Of a stretch of DNA of 32,904 nucleotides, positions 1-8,129 are shown piece after piece. The notes below the pieces were generated by a model, which was given only the letters and a program-made list of their open reading frames with translations, was not told the origin of the DNA and did no database searches. The translations under genes were made by a program, and so were the position numbers. The stretch's first letter is position 1. Every line of letters starts with the position of its first letter. Source of the stretch: Segeticoccus rhizosphaerae (lineage in GTDB: Bacteria; Actinomycetota; Actinomycetes; Actinomycetales; Dermatophilaceae); contig NZ_VOHR01000010.1 in NCBI RefSeq assembly GCF_009192725.1, positions 1 through 32,904 on the forward strand, read 5' to 3'.

Positions 1-1
1 C

Positions 2-172
2 GGCACGCCGATACGCGCAGGCCACACCCCCGGAGGCAGGCGTGGCCTCGCCGGGCTGCGGGAGCGGGCCGCCGCCCACGGTGGCGAGCTGGGCTGGGGA
101 CCGTGCGAGGACGGCGGCTTCGAGGTGCGCGCCGTGCTGCCCGTCCGTCGTCTCGAGGAAGCCGGACGATGA
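2..172 (+). CDS. Sensor histidine kinase, C-terminal end (partial)
   Basis: The frame starting at base 2 is open to a TGA at 170-172 and reads like the last part of a NarX/DesK-type histidine kinase ATPase domain: a GLAGLRERAAAHGG segment (the G2-box region that closes the ATP lid), then a GGFEVRAVLPV strand. Only about 56 residues are present; the rest lies left of the window. Its stop overlaps the start of the response regulator (ATGA at 169-172), so the two are translationally coupled as a two-component pair. The sensed signal cannot be told from this fragment. Confidence 0.8.
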   Translation, partial: GTPIRAGHTPGGRRGLAGLRERAAAHGGELGWGPCEDGGFEVRAVLPVRRLEEAGR

Positions 173-828
173 TCACCGTCGCCCTCGCCGACGACCAGCC
201 TCTCGTGCGCAGCGGGCTTCGGATGATCCTCGAGGGCGAGCCAGACATGGAGATTGTGGGCGAGGCTGCGGACGGCGCGGAGGCGGTCGCTCTCGTGACA
301 GCCGCGCAGCCCGACGTACTCCTGCTGGACGTGCAGATGCCCTGCGTCGACGGGCTGGAGGCGCTGGCGCAGCTCGCGGCGACCACAATCACTACGCGGG
401 TCCTCATGCTGACGACCTTCGACCTCGACGAGTACGTCTACCGCGCCATGCGCGCCGGTGCCTCCGGGTTCCTGCTCAAGGACATGCCCGGCGAGGACAT
501 CGTCGCCGCCGTGCGCCAGGCAGCCCGCGGCGCTGACGCACTGCTCGCTCCCGCGCTCACCCGTCGGCTGGTCGACCGGTTCACCAGTGACCGTCCACAG
601 CCAAGTACGGCAGCACTGGGTCGGCTCACAGCCCGGGAGCTCGACGTACTGCGGCTGGTCGCTCGCGGCCTGTCCAACGCCGAGATCGCCGCCGACCTCT
701 TCATCGGCGAGACCACGGTCAAGACGCACGTCGCCAGGGTCCTCATGAAGCTTGGCCTGCGCGACCGCGTCCAGGCCGTTGTCGTCGCCTACGAAGCCGG
801 TCTGACGAGAGGAACGATGGGGTCATAA
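169..828 (+). CDS. NarL/LuxR-family response regulator
   Basis: A 219-residue DNA-binding response regulator. The receiver domain (about 1-120) has the acidic pair ADD near residues 7-9, the phospho-acceptor Asp54 in LLLDVQMP, the switch Thr in MLTTFD and the conserved Lys in FLLKDMP. The C-terminal LuxR helix-turn-helix (about 150-215) shows LTARELDVLRLVARGLSN followed by EIAADLFIGETTVKTHV. I chose the ATG at 169, where MITVALADDQ begins a canonical receiver; an in-frame upstream start would only add 22 non-homologous residues. It overlaps the kinase gene by 4 bases, so it is phosphorylated by that kinase by inference. Target genes are not evident. Confidence 0.93.
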   Translation: MITVALADDQPLVRSGLRMILEGEPDMEIVGEAADGAEAVALVTAAQPDVLLLDVQMPCVDGLEALAQLAATTITTRVLMLTTFDLDEYVYRAMRAGASGFLLKDMPGEDIVAAVRQAARGADALLAPALTRRLVDRFTSDRPQPSTAALGRLTARELDVLRLVARGLSNAEIAADLFIGETTVKTHVARVLMKLGLRDRVQAVVVAYEAGLTRGTMGS

Positions 829-1190
829 GGCGGCCGAGCTCGTCGCGGATAAGCCTCGAACTCCGGCACACTGCGGGCGCCGCCAGAGCCCAGACCGTCT
901 GCTCGAGACCGGCGACACCGATCCGACCCTGGCTACCCGAAGACCTAGCAGTAGCTAGGATTGGGCGTGGCTCGAGCAGTTCATGGATCAATCGTGCCGT
1001 CGTGAATCAGCGTCACTCTGGCGCACAGACGCGGCGAAAAGATGCGCGCACCGGCGGTAGCCCGTGCGGACGTCCAGGGTGATTCGGTCGTGATGGCCGA
1101 CGGCTCTCGTCCTGGTGACCAGCGGCACACGGGCCGGAAAATCGGGTTCGCCCGTTGGCGTGGCACTGACCGGTCTGCCATGGTGTGCGC
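829..1190. other. Non-coding junction, core-like to accessory DNA
   Basis: No convincing gene on either strand. A small perfect stem-loop (CCTAGC, loop AGTA, GCTAGG) sits at 944-959 and could be a weak terminator or structure. From here on the codon usage becomes less G/C-rich, so this may be near the left boundary of the accessory region. No attachment site or tRNA was recognised. Confidence 0.4.
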
Positions 1191-2600
1191 ATGGGCAGCA
1201 TTGATATCGGAAGGGGCGCCGACGTCAGCGATAGGACGGTCTCGGGGAGTTGGCATCTGCACGGCGTGCCCGCCGAAATGGTGATGGGCGCCTTGACGAT
1301 TGTTCCTGGTCAGGCACTTGTATTGCGACTTTCTGGCGGTTTCCCTGATTCGCGCGGGGGTGCGCGGACCATCTTCGGTCGTGCGGCGACCAAAAACTTC
1401 ACTCTGCGTCGTGCCTTCTGCTCCGCAGAAAGCACTCAAGGCGAGCTCATTACTGAGCAGGAGTGGACTTGCTACGAAGCATTTGAGGGGTGGTCCTACT
1501 TTCATGGTGACGACGACACGCTCTACGACTATGTAGATCTGCGGACGTTTCGCTTGGAAGACTGGCTCCCGGGCCCGGCTCGCGAATTCGATGCGGAGTT
1601 CGATGAATCACGTGTGTCAATCGCAATGCGCCTCCCGGGCAGAGTTAAGTTCAGTCTTCCGGGACGAATGGATCTCGACATGGGCTGGCATCGCGGGGGG
1701 GAGTCGACTGGACGCCGTGGTTCGTCTATTGAGTTGGAGCCCGCGATTACTGCACGATTGGCACAGCCATCTACTCTGGATCGGGTTTGGGCGGAGGTCG
1801 TGAGCCCGCTAACGTACTTCGTCATCTTGGCGACAGGAGGACCAGACCGTATTCGCCACATCGGTGTAGGTGAACGGGTGGACGCCGCCGCTGAGCAGGA
1901 AGATCCGGACTTTATCCCTCCGGGCTACGAATGGCTGTCTACTGGATGGAGGGGAACGCGACCTACAGCGGCAGCCGTCTATTGGGGAGAGCACTTCATC
2001 CCTTTCACCGAGTTCGAGCAACGAATGCCAGATCTGATGGAGGCTTGGTTTTCACTTTACGACAAGGCGGCATATCCTCTACAGGAATACTTCTTGAGCG
2101 ACGTCTTCGAAGGGCCGAGTGTGTTTGAAGAAGACTTCGCACGTTCCGTGCGCTGTCTGGAGGTATACCACCGAGTTACTAAGGGCGGTGAATACCTTCC
2201 TAGAGGCGTGTTCAATGATCTCGTCGGGCGCCTCAAGGACGCAGCTCATGATGTATCGGAGCGCTCATTCGTGGCTATGCGTATGAATTTCGCAAACGAA
2301 TTGACGCTCAAGCAGCGGCTGGAAGATCTCATCGCACACTCGTGTGGACTGCTCGAAATGGAAGTGGGCAGACGGCCAAAATTCGTGAGAAGAGTGGTGG
2401 ACACACGAAACAACATCACGCATCAGTCGACGACCGGCGAGTTCTTCTCGCCGCCGCAGATGGCGGAGGCGAGAGACATCCTACGGCGGATCATGAGAGC
2501 CAACATTCTTCGTGACATCGGCTTCGCCGAGGATGAAGTTCAGGCCGCGCTGGTCAGGTCTCCAGAGTATGCGCGCGGCGGCGTGCGGTACGAACTGTAG
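1191..2600 (+). CDS. ApeA-like HEPN-domain protein, probable anti-phage abortive-infection RNase
   Basis: The 469-residue protein starts with the hallmark of the ApeA N-terminal domain: SGSWHLHGVP, then a GALTI strand and an L.LRLSGGF segment, followed by a beta-rich region. The C-terminal third is helical and carries RNNITH near residue 406, an R-x4-H motif of HEPN ribonucleases. ApeA-type proteins are known from phage-defence screens, where the HEPN domain is thought to cleave RNA after infection. The start is ATG 1191 or GTG 1185, two codons upstream; neither has a clear ribosome site. Codons ending in A or T are commoner than in the metabolic genes further right, consistent with transfer. 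It stands alone except for the ATPase-TOPRIM gene 295 bases downstream on the same strand. Family assignment is by motif; activity is inferred. Confidence 0.8.
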   Translation: MGSIDIGRGADVSDRTVSGSWHLHGVPAEMVMGALTIVPGQALVLRLSGGFPDSRGGARTIFGRAATKNFTLRRAFCSAESTQGELITEQEWTCYEAFEGWSYFHGDDDTLYDYVDLRTFRLEDWLPGPAREFDAEFDESRVSIAMRLPGRVKFSLPGRMDLDMGWHRGGESTGRRGSSIELEPAITARLAQPSTLDRVWAEVVSPLTYFVILATGGPDRIRHIGVGERVDAAAEQEDPDFIPPGYEWLSTGWRGTRPTAAAVYWGEHFIPFTEFEQRMPDLMEAWFSLYDKAAYPLQEYFLSDVFEGPSVFEEDFARSVRCLEVYHRVTKGGEYLPRGVFNDLVGRLKDAAHDVSERSFVAMRMNFANELTLKQRLEDLIAHSCGLLEMEVGRRPKFVRRVVDTRNNITHQSTTGEFFSPPQMAEARDILRRIMRANILRDIGFAEDEVQAALVRSPEYARGGVRYEL

Positions 2601-2895
2601 GACTAGGGAACTGTGCCGAGCGCTTCAGTTCAAGTGTTTCAGGCTGCGAGAACTGACTCTGATCGCAAATGACATCTACTCGTACTGGCCCAAATAGTTG
2701 GCCACAGATCGACGGACTCTCGGGCTTGCTGAGTCGCACTCCGACTCAAGCAGGTGAGTCGAGCCCCCGCCCGAACGACGGCCCAGTGCGATCGGCGCAC
2801 ATGTCGCTTCGCCGAGGGCCGTCGCGAGCCTCGGGCGACGGGTGCCTAATGCACCAACTAATGTCGGGCCCGGTTAACACTAGAAGGGGATTGGA

Positions 2896-4524
2896 TTGCA
2901 CCTCAAGAATTTAACGTTCACAGGCTTCAAGCGGTTCACGGACTTCAAGGTCGACGGGATCCCGGAGACCGCCCGGCTGATCGTGCTTGGAGGACCCAAT
3001 GGATCAGGCAAGTCATCCGTGTTCGACGGGCTCAAGACCTGGCACTGGGCCCATGGCGGCCAGGGGCATGCGTGGGATGAGACTTACGGGACAAAGGTTG
3101 GTTCTCAGCCCGTTGCGTGGAGCCAACATGTCAGCGTCGAGTTTCATGAACCGATCCCGACCGGGCAAGACGAGCGAAAGCGCTTGGTATACGTGCGGAG
3201 CGCCTTCCGAAACGAGGCTGACTTCAACATTGGTGGCATCACTAGGTTGGCCTCGCCCTTGGACCAGCCAAAGGTTCGGCGCCTCATCGACACGGACGTG
3301 AGCGTTTCTGATAACTACCAGCGACTGATCCTTCAAACTCTGGACGGAATCTACAGCGACGACCTTCCCGCCGACATGACTCGGCTTCAGCTGAGAGACC
3401 GCATCATCGGTCGGGTTCGCGACGCCCTCGGTCAGGTCTTCCAGGACCTGCAATTGGAGGGGGTGGGAGGTGTAACGGTGGGTTCGGACTCTGTTGGGAC
3501 ATTCTACTTCTCGAAGGGCACGGCGAGGAGATTCCTTTACAAGTATCTTTCCGCGGGTGAGAAGGCGTGCTTCGACCTGATCCTTGACGCAGTGGTCAAG
3601 TCTGAGTATTTCGATAACTCGATCTGGTGCATCGACGAACCGGAAACGCACTTGAACACCCGTATCCAAAACACCCTTTTGGCTACCATCTTCGACCTGG
3701 TTCCAGCGAACTCACAGCTGGTCATCGCGAGCCACAGCATCGGCTTCATGCGGAAGGCGTGGGAGATTGAGAAGGCTACGCCAGGGCTGGTTGCGTTCAT
3801 CGATATGCACGGGCACGACTTCGACTCGCCTGTCTCTCTGAAGCCAGTGAAGCCTTCGCGAGAGTTGTGGACCAGAACCCTCGACGTGGCGTTGGGGGAT
3901 CTCGCCCAGTTGATGGCACCGGAACGGATCGTCCTCTGCGAGGGGCGCCCGAACCGCGGCGCCGGGGATGCCCGAGCGGAGTTCGACGCAAACTGCTACC
4001 GAACAATCTTTGCTTCGGAGTTTCCAGAGACGGACTTCATGTCCGTAGGATCGAGCAGCGAGGTGAGCCAGGACCGGCTTGAGACCGGGAAGACGATTCA
4101 AACCATCGCCTCGGGGACATCCGTGGTGCGTCTGATAGATCGAGACCTACGCAATGAGGGAGAGGTCGCGCAACTGCTCGAGGGCGGCGTGCGCGTACTG
4201 TCTCGTCGACACATCGAGGCGTTTTTGATGGACGACGAGGTCATCGACGCGCTCTGTGAACATGTGGGTGAAGCGGCCAGAGCCGGGGAGATCAAGAACA
4301 TTCGCGACGGAGCGATCGCGGCATCGGTGCAACGCGGCAACGACCCTGATGACTGGAAGAGCGCTGCGGGGGAATTCTTCATCGGCACGCGGCGCGCGCT
4401 CACACTCACCAGCTCAGGCAGCAACTGGCACGCGTTTGCAACCGAAACGCTTGCTCCGCTGTTACAGCCGGGGATGAGAGTCTACGACGACTTGAAGCAA
4501 GACATCTTCGGTCGCCGGCCCTGA
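2896..4524 (+). CDS. OLD-like AAA/ABC-type ATPase with C-terminal TOPRIM-like domain
   Basis: A 542-residue protein with an SMC/RecF-like ATPase: Walker A GPNGSGKS (33-40), an ABC signature-like LSAGEKACFDLIL (about 218-230), Walker B IWCIDEPETHL (243-253) and switch His280 in IASHS. The C-terminal part has TOPRIM-like acidic motifs, LCEG near 347-350 and LIDRD at 413-417, then VLSRRHIEAFLMDDEVI (434-450), a pattern seen in OLD nucleases and DUF4435-like proteins. Related ATPase-nuclease proteins (OLD, PARIS, Gabija A) act in phage defence by cleaving nucleic acid. It starts at TTG 2896, supported by AAGGGGA at 2884-2890; no ATG is available before Walker A. The 295 bases between it and the ApeA-like gene hold no gene but may hold its promoter. 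The insert between ATPase and TOPRIM is short, as in single-gene OLD proteins. Confidence 0.78.
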   Translation: MHLKNLTFTGFKRFTDFKVDGIPETARLIVLGGPNGSGKSSVFDGLKTWHWAHGGQGHAWDETYGTKVGSQPVAWSQHVSVEFHEPIPTGQDERKRLVYVRSAFRNEADFNIGGITRLASPLDQPKVRRLIDTDVSVSDNYQRLILQTLDGIYSDDLPADMTRLQLRDRIIGRVRDALGQVFQDLQLEGVGGVTVGSDSVGTFYFSKGTARRFLYKYLSAGEKACFDLILDAVVKSEYFDNSIWCIDEPETHLNTRIQNTLLATIFDLVPANSQLVIASHSIGFMRKAWEIEKATPGLVAFIDMHGHDFDSPVSLKPVKPSRELWTRTLDVALGDLAQLMAPERIVLCEGRPNRGAGDARAEFDANCYRTIFASEFPETDFMSVGSSSEVSQDRLETGKTIQTIASGTSVVRLIDRDLRNEGEVAQLLEGGVRVLSRRHIEAFLMDDEVIDALCEHVGEAARAGEIKNIRDGAIAASVQRGNDPDDWKSAAGEFFIGTRRALTLTSSGSNWHAFATETLAPLLQPGMRVYDDLKQDIFGRRP

Positions 4525-4549
4525 GGATGCCGGCCACCCTATGGGATGC

Positions 4550-4579
4550 ACGCGAGCACGCCAGTTGTCGTGCCTGCGT
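4550..4579. terminator. Stem-loop between convergent genes
   Basis: ACGC, a 2x2 internal mismatch and GCACG pair with CGTGC and GCGT around an 8-base loop (4561-4568). It lies between the OLD-like gene on the plus strand and the recombinase remnant on the minus strand, where a bidirectional terminator would be expected. There is no U-tract, so the call is tentative. Confidence 0.35.
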
Positions 4580-4605
4580 CTTAGTGGGCGGCATGGACGC
4601 ACCGA

Positions 4606-4923
4606 TCAGACTCCCGCGACGTAGGCGGTGAGGAAGTGGACGGCGTGCCGGTCGAGGTTGCCGCGAGCGCGGTCGTAGTGCTCGGTCGTGCGCGGGTCGG
4701 CATGCCGGGCCAGGATTTGCGCGTCGCGCAACGGGACGCCGGCGTCCAGCGCGTTGGTGATCGCGGCGTGCCGTAGCGAGTGCGGGCTCACGTGGCGCGG
4801 GATGCCGGCCACCTTCGCGATGCGCAGCACCATGCGGTAGACGTCCCGGCGGTCGACCGGTTTCCCTGAGGTCGGACGCAAGATCAGCGGCCCGTTGGTG
4901 CGCTCGCAGCGGCAAGCCTCTAA
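4606..4923 (-). pseudogene. Tyrosine recombinase (XerD-like integrase), C-terminal fragment
   Basis: This minus-strand remnant retains the last ~105 residues of a tyrosine recombinase: HSLRHAAITN (the H-x-x-R box), LARHADPRTTEHY with the catalytic Tyr, and its own native C-terminus ending LTAYVAGV. It begins abruptly at the equivalent of LEACR, exactly where the IS left end starts, so the N-terminal domain and first catalytic Arg are gone. It is closely related to the larger recombinase at 8770-9641 but not the other half of that gene: the two overlap over ~93 residues and differ in places (RCERTNGPL versus RGQRTTGPL, KVAGIP versus KISGIP). It is therefore the remains of a second, neighbouring integrase gene. 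Confidence 0.85.
4645..4806. repeat. Direct repeat, left copy (162 bases)
   Basis: Identical by eye over 162 bases to 8769-8930, in the same orientation. It covers the recombinase segment from HVSPHSLRHAA to the RGNLDRH end. Past 4806 the two genes drop to clearly lower identity. The sharp edge suggests gene conversion or a recombination exchange point. Confidence 0.85.
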
Positions 4924-4939
4924 CCTGAGTTGCACAGGT
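4924..4939 (+). repeat. IS terminal inverted repeat, left
   Basis: CCTGAGTTGCACAGGT, found inverted at 8754-8769. The motif is itself partly palindromic (ACCTG...CAGGT when the preceding A is included). The transposase stop codon lies immediately inside it. Confidence 0.75.
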
Positions 4940-5956
4940 TTAGTGGGTCAGTGAGTTGAGGATGTCTTGCGCGGCCGGCGATATTTGGGGCTCGGCGGTG
5001 ATGTGTTGCCCGGCGACGCTGATGGTCACTTGCTGCAGGGGCTGCAGGGTGCGCACGATGTGTCGGATGGACGATCCGGTCGCCTGCTGTAGGTAGCGGG
5101 CGATGGCCAGCGCGGTGAACACGATGGTCAGGTGCGCCTCGATCGACTCACGGGTGTGGCTGAACAGGGGCCTGGCCCTCAGGTCGGTCTTGGACATCCG
5201 GAAGGACTGCTCGACCTGCCAGAGGTCGTGGTAGGAGCCGATGACCTCGCCGGCGGGCATGACGGTTGCGGGGATGTTGGCGACGTACCCTTTGAGTCCG
5301 GCCAGCTGCCGGGCCCTGGCCAAGGCCGCCTCGTCGAGGCTGCGAGCACCGTTGGTGGTCTTGACGAACCGCGGTGTGCGGGCGGCCTGCTCGCCTGCGA
5401 TCACGGCCTTGGCCCGGTTTTCCTGCAGCGTGAGGGTCTTGCCGTCCCGGGCGGCGCGCTTGGCCGAGTAGGCCCAGACCGCTCGCCACGAGCCGGGATG
5501 CTCGCTCGGGTCCCAGACCGGTTCGGCCCGCAGGTTGGGGTTGTTTTCGCTGCGCCGGCCGCTGCGGGGAGTGATGGTGTCGACCAGTTGCCCGTCGGTG
5601 AACGCGTCGCCATGCCAGCGGAAGTGGGAGGCCAGGTCCAGCGGGGCCTTGACCGCCCGGGAGCCGACGATGAACCGCAGGTTCGCCTCGTCCAGCTCAC
5701 GCAGATTGTTCGCGGACAGCATCCCGGCGTCGGCGACCACGACCATGTCAGCCAGGTCGTGGCGGTCCTGGAAGGCCTTGATGACCGGGATGATCGTGGT
5801 GGTCTCGGCCTTGTTGCCCTCAAAGCAGCCGATCTCCAGCGGGAACCCTTCGCGGTCGACCAGCAGCCCGACCACGATCTGCGGGTCGACCCGGCGTTCC
5901 TTGGAGTAGCCGACCTTGCGCAGGTCGTCCTCCTGCTCGGCCTCGAAGTACAGCGT
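4940..5956 (-). CDS. IS1634-family transposase, 3' exon
   Basis: Residues 178-515 of the transposase, read from ACG at 5956 to TAA at 4940. It begins TLYFEAEQEDDLRKVGYS and continues through VVGLLVDREGFPLEIG, the second catalytic Asp in VVVADAGMLSA (Asp253), and a helical segment with the catalytic Glu in QVEQSFRMSKTDLRA, the IS4-like Y-R-E-K signature. Spliced to the 5' exon (8130-8660) it makes 515 residues, normal for the family. Unspliced, an internal GTG (5875) could at best give a 311-residue product without the first Asp. The protein would cut and join the IS ends. Confidence 0.9.
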   Translation of the reverse strand, partial: TLYFEAEQEDDLRKVGYSKERRVDPQIVVGLLVDREGFPLEIGCFEGNKAETTTIIPVIKAFQDRHDLADMVVVADAGMLSANNLRELDEANLRFIVGSRAVKAPLDLASHFRWHGDAFTDGQLVDTITPRSGRRSENNPNLRAEPVWDPSEHPGSWRAVWAYSAKRAARDGKTLTLQENRAKAVIAGEQAARTPRFVKTTNGARSLDEAALARARQLAGLKGYVANIPATVMPAGEVIGSYHDLWQVEQSFRMSKTDLRARPLFSHTRESIEAHLTIVFTALAIARYLQQATGSSIRHIVRTLQPLQQVTISVAGQHITAEPQISPAAQDILNSLTH

Positions 5957-5959
5957 GTT

Positions 5960-6016
5960 GGGTCGGCCCGGGGCGCGGTGGCGGCATTGCTGCTGCTCCG
6001 TTTCCCCGGGCCGCCC
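5960..6016 (-). ncRNA. Group II intron domain VI with branch-point A
   Basis: GGG (6016-6014) followed by CGGCCCGGGG pairs with CCCCGGGCCG, then a single unpaired A (5963) and CCC (5962-5960). The bulged A, seven bases from the intron 3' end, is the expected lariat branch point. Confidence 0.85.
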
Positions 6017-6019
6017 GCC

Positions 6020-6053
6020 GAACCCGCCGTGCGCCTCTCAACGCAACGGGCTC
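6020..6053 (-). ncRNA. Group II intron domain V
   Basis: Exactly 34 bases: lower helix GAGCCC-GT / GC-GGGTTC, a two-base CG bulge, upper helix TGCGTT / GGCGCA and a GAGA (GNRA) tetraloop. The catalytic triad is AGC. All elements of the splicing active site are present, so the intron looks functional at the RNA level. Confidence 0.93.
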
Positions 6054-6071
6054 TCCACGAGGTGGTGCCGG

Positions 6072-7532
6072 TCAGGCGGCTGTGGCCGGGTCGTAGGGGC
6101 TGGGGATTTTGGTCCCGCGGTACCTGTAGCGCTCGATCCGCACTTTGGTGGGGTCGAACAGGGCCACGTCCTCGGTTGCGATGGGTCTCCAACTGCCCTC
6201 GGGGCGACGGAGCCATCGTTTGACCTTGGACCAGTTCCAGCGGTGCTGCTCGCGCTGCCACGCGACGAACCGTCGCCAGGTGAAGTACCTGAGGAACGAG
6301 AAGCGTCGCCCGGCGATCGCGTGGCGGAAGTAGTACGTCCAGCCGCGCAGCGCCGCGTTGACCTCGGTGATCACCTCCGCCAAGGGCCGTGGAGACCGGC
6401 GAGGGGTCAGGGTGCGGATGGTCTGCTTGATCCTCGCGAACGCCTTGTCGGCGATGAAGACCATGCAGTACCACTTGCCGCCTCCCCGACGTTTCCTCCA
6501 CTGGATGTGGAAGCCGAGGAAGTCGATTCCCTCGCTCAGGTGCGTGACTCGGGTCTTGGTCTCGGACAATCTCAGCCCGATCCCGGCCAGCACCTCGGTG
6601 GCCTGTTCCTTCAGGGCAAGCACATCATTCCGGCTGCCGTTGGTCATGATGACGAAGTCGTCCGCGTAGCGCACGATCCGCCAGTTGCCCAGCCCGTGGT
6701 AGCGGCGTTTGGCGCGACCAGCCTGGGTCGACTGATCACCGCCTCGCGCCCACGGGGCCATGATCGCCTCGTCCAGTACGGACAGGGCGATGTTGGCCAG
6801 CAGCGGCGAGATGATCCCGCCCTGCGGGGTGCCCTCGCCGGTTGCGGCCGCAAGACCGAGTTCCTCAAGAACTCCGGCCTTGAGGAACGCGCGGACCAGC
6901 GCCACGGCCTTCTTGTCCTTGGTCCGTGCCCGCACCAGTCCCAAGAGGGCCGTGTGGTCGATGTGGTCGAAACACCCTTCGATGTCTGCGTCCAACACCC
7001 ACCGGTACCCACGGGTGGCGTAGTAATGGATCTCGGCGATCGCGTCGTGGGCTCGCCGCTTGGGCCGGAACCCGTACGAGACCGGCATGAAGTCGGCCTC
7101 GAAGATCGGCTCCAACACCATCCTGAGCGATTGCTGCACCACCCGGTCGGTCACGGTCGGGATCCCCAGCGGACGCGACTTGCCGCCCGGCTTGGGAATC
7201 AGTACCCGCCGCACCGGCGCCGGTCGATACGTTCCATCCCTCAGGCTCGCGGCGATCCCCGCAAGGAACACCCCGACCTCGCCCCGCTGGCTGATCTGGC
7301 GCACGGTGACGCCATCGACCCCAGCGGTGCGGGCCCCTTTGTTGCGTGCCACGTGCTCCCAGGCCACCAACAGGAAGTCCGGGTGTGACACCAGGTTGAA
7401 CAAGTCCCCGAACCGCGTGTCGCGGTCGGTCTTGGCCCACCGGTGATACTTGATCTGCGTCCGCGCTACCCGCCCGGTGATGATGTCCATCAACGAGGGA
7501 CCGTCGGAGTTCACCAACGTCTCTTGCGTCAT
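6072..7532 (-). CDS. ltrA: Group II intron reverse transcriptase/maturase
   Basis: 486 residues. It starts at ATG 7532, 6 bases after a strong AGGAGGT site on the minus strand; the longer frame upstream is intron RNA. The reverse-transcriptase domain shows fingers motifs (RNKGARTAGVDGVT, VLIPKPGGKSRPLGIPT), the first catalytic Asp in WVLDADIEGCFDHIDH (Asp181), TPQGGIISPLLANI, and the active-site YADD at 289-292 in RIVRYADDFVIM. The thumb/maturase domain X follows (VNAALRGWTYYFRHA...RYFTWRRFVAW). No HNH endonuclase domain follows; the C-terminus ends soon after the maturase region, so retrohoming would rely on a nicked or replicating target. The protein binds the intron RNA, helps it splice and copies it into DNA. 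Confidence 0.96.
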   Translation of the reverse strand: MTQETLVNSDGPSLMDIITGRVARTQIKYHRWAKTDRDTRFGDLFNLVSHPDFLLVAWEHVARNKGARTAGVDGVTVRQISQRGEVGVFLAGIAASLRDGTYRPAPVRRVLIPKPGGKSRPLGIPTVTDRVVQQSLRMVLEPIFEADFMPVSYGFRPKRRAHDAIAEIHYYATRGYRWVLDADIEGCFDHIDHTALLGLVRARTKDKKAVALVRAFLKAGVLEELGLAAATGEGTPQGGIISPLLANIALSVLDEAIMAPWARGGDQSTQAGRAKRRYHGLGNWRIVRYADDFVIMTNGSRNDVLALKEQATEVLAGIGLRLSETKTRVTHLSEGIDFLGFHIQWRKRRGGGKWYCMVFIADKAFARIKQTIRTLTPRRSPRPLAEVITEVNAALRGWTYYFRHAIAGRRFSFLRYFTWRRFVAWQREQHRWNWSKVKRWLRRPEGSWRPIATEDVALFDPTKVRIERYRYRGTKIPSPYDPATAA

Positions 7533-8129
7533 CGCAGCACCTCCTATCCATCCTCGCTGCCGCCCTTCCCGATGTGGCCGGCTCTCCCGGCCTCGCAGTA
7601 CTACGGCGGCTCCGCCAGCCCTTGATCCGGTCGGCGGACGACGCACCCAGCCACCCCGACCGCGCTGGCGGCGCGATTCACGATGGCAGGACCAAGGGCC
7701 TTCCCGTGTTCACTCGCTGTTCGCTCACCGAAGGAGGCACCCGGCTATCTGCCTGCGGCTCTCGTCGACGACTACTCCGTAGTCCTTCGCCGCCGACCCG
7801 CCCGGGACATGTAACTCGTGTCCCGGACGGTCCACCCACCCATCACTGCGGCAGATGACCGACCGCGCCCGCCCCATATCCACTGGGTTTAAGGCGGTTG
7901 TACGTCAAGACAGGTGATGACACCGGTTCCTCGCGTATACCTCTTCGGCATGCTCGCCGCGCTCACGCCATCCAACGGTTCTGACGCGACACGACTTCGT
8001 CAGGGCTGCTCCCGCCCTCCCGGACGTCTCTCCGGTCAGGCTGCCCCCAGCTTCAAACTCCCTGCCACGGCAGGGAATCAGGCAAAGGTCTCTCACCTCC
8101 ACTCGAACAACAAGCGCCTCACGGCGCAC

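Larger units (their letters stand above)
5957..8129 (-). mobile_element. Group II intron, full length (2,173 bases)
   Basis: The boundaries come from restoring the transposase frame: 5' exon ...GACGTGACG, intron 5' end GTGCGCC (8129), intron 3' end GACCCAAC (5957), 3' exon ACGCTGTAC. The 5' end fits the GUGYG rule and the 3' end the AY rule. It carries a maturase gene, a textbook domain V (6020-6053) and a domain VI with a bulged A seven bases from the 3' end (5963). Its strand matches the transposase gene, so splicing can rebuild the mRNA. About 600 bases upstream of the maturase ORF (7533-8129) are structural RNA domains I-III and hold no gene. TGTCAT (minus strand, 7922-7917) can pair with the last six exon bases GTGACG using two G-U pairs and is a tentative EBS1. 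Confidence 0.92.

Noticed and set aside
981-1505. 174-residue minus-strand open frame at the start of the accessory region
   Set aside because: It largely overlaps the ApeA-like gene and shows no protein-like pattern.
5916-7388. 490-residue open frame on the plus strand across the maturase gene
   Set aside because: It is antisense to the maturase, whose motifs are unambiguous; the frame is a by-product of high G/C content.
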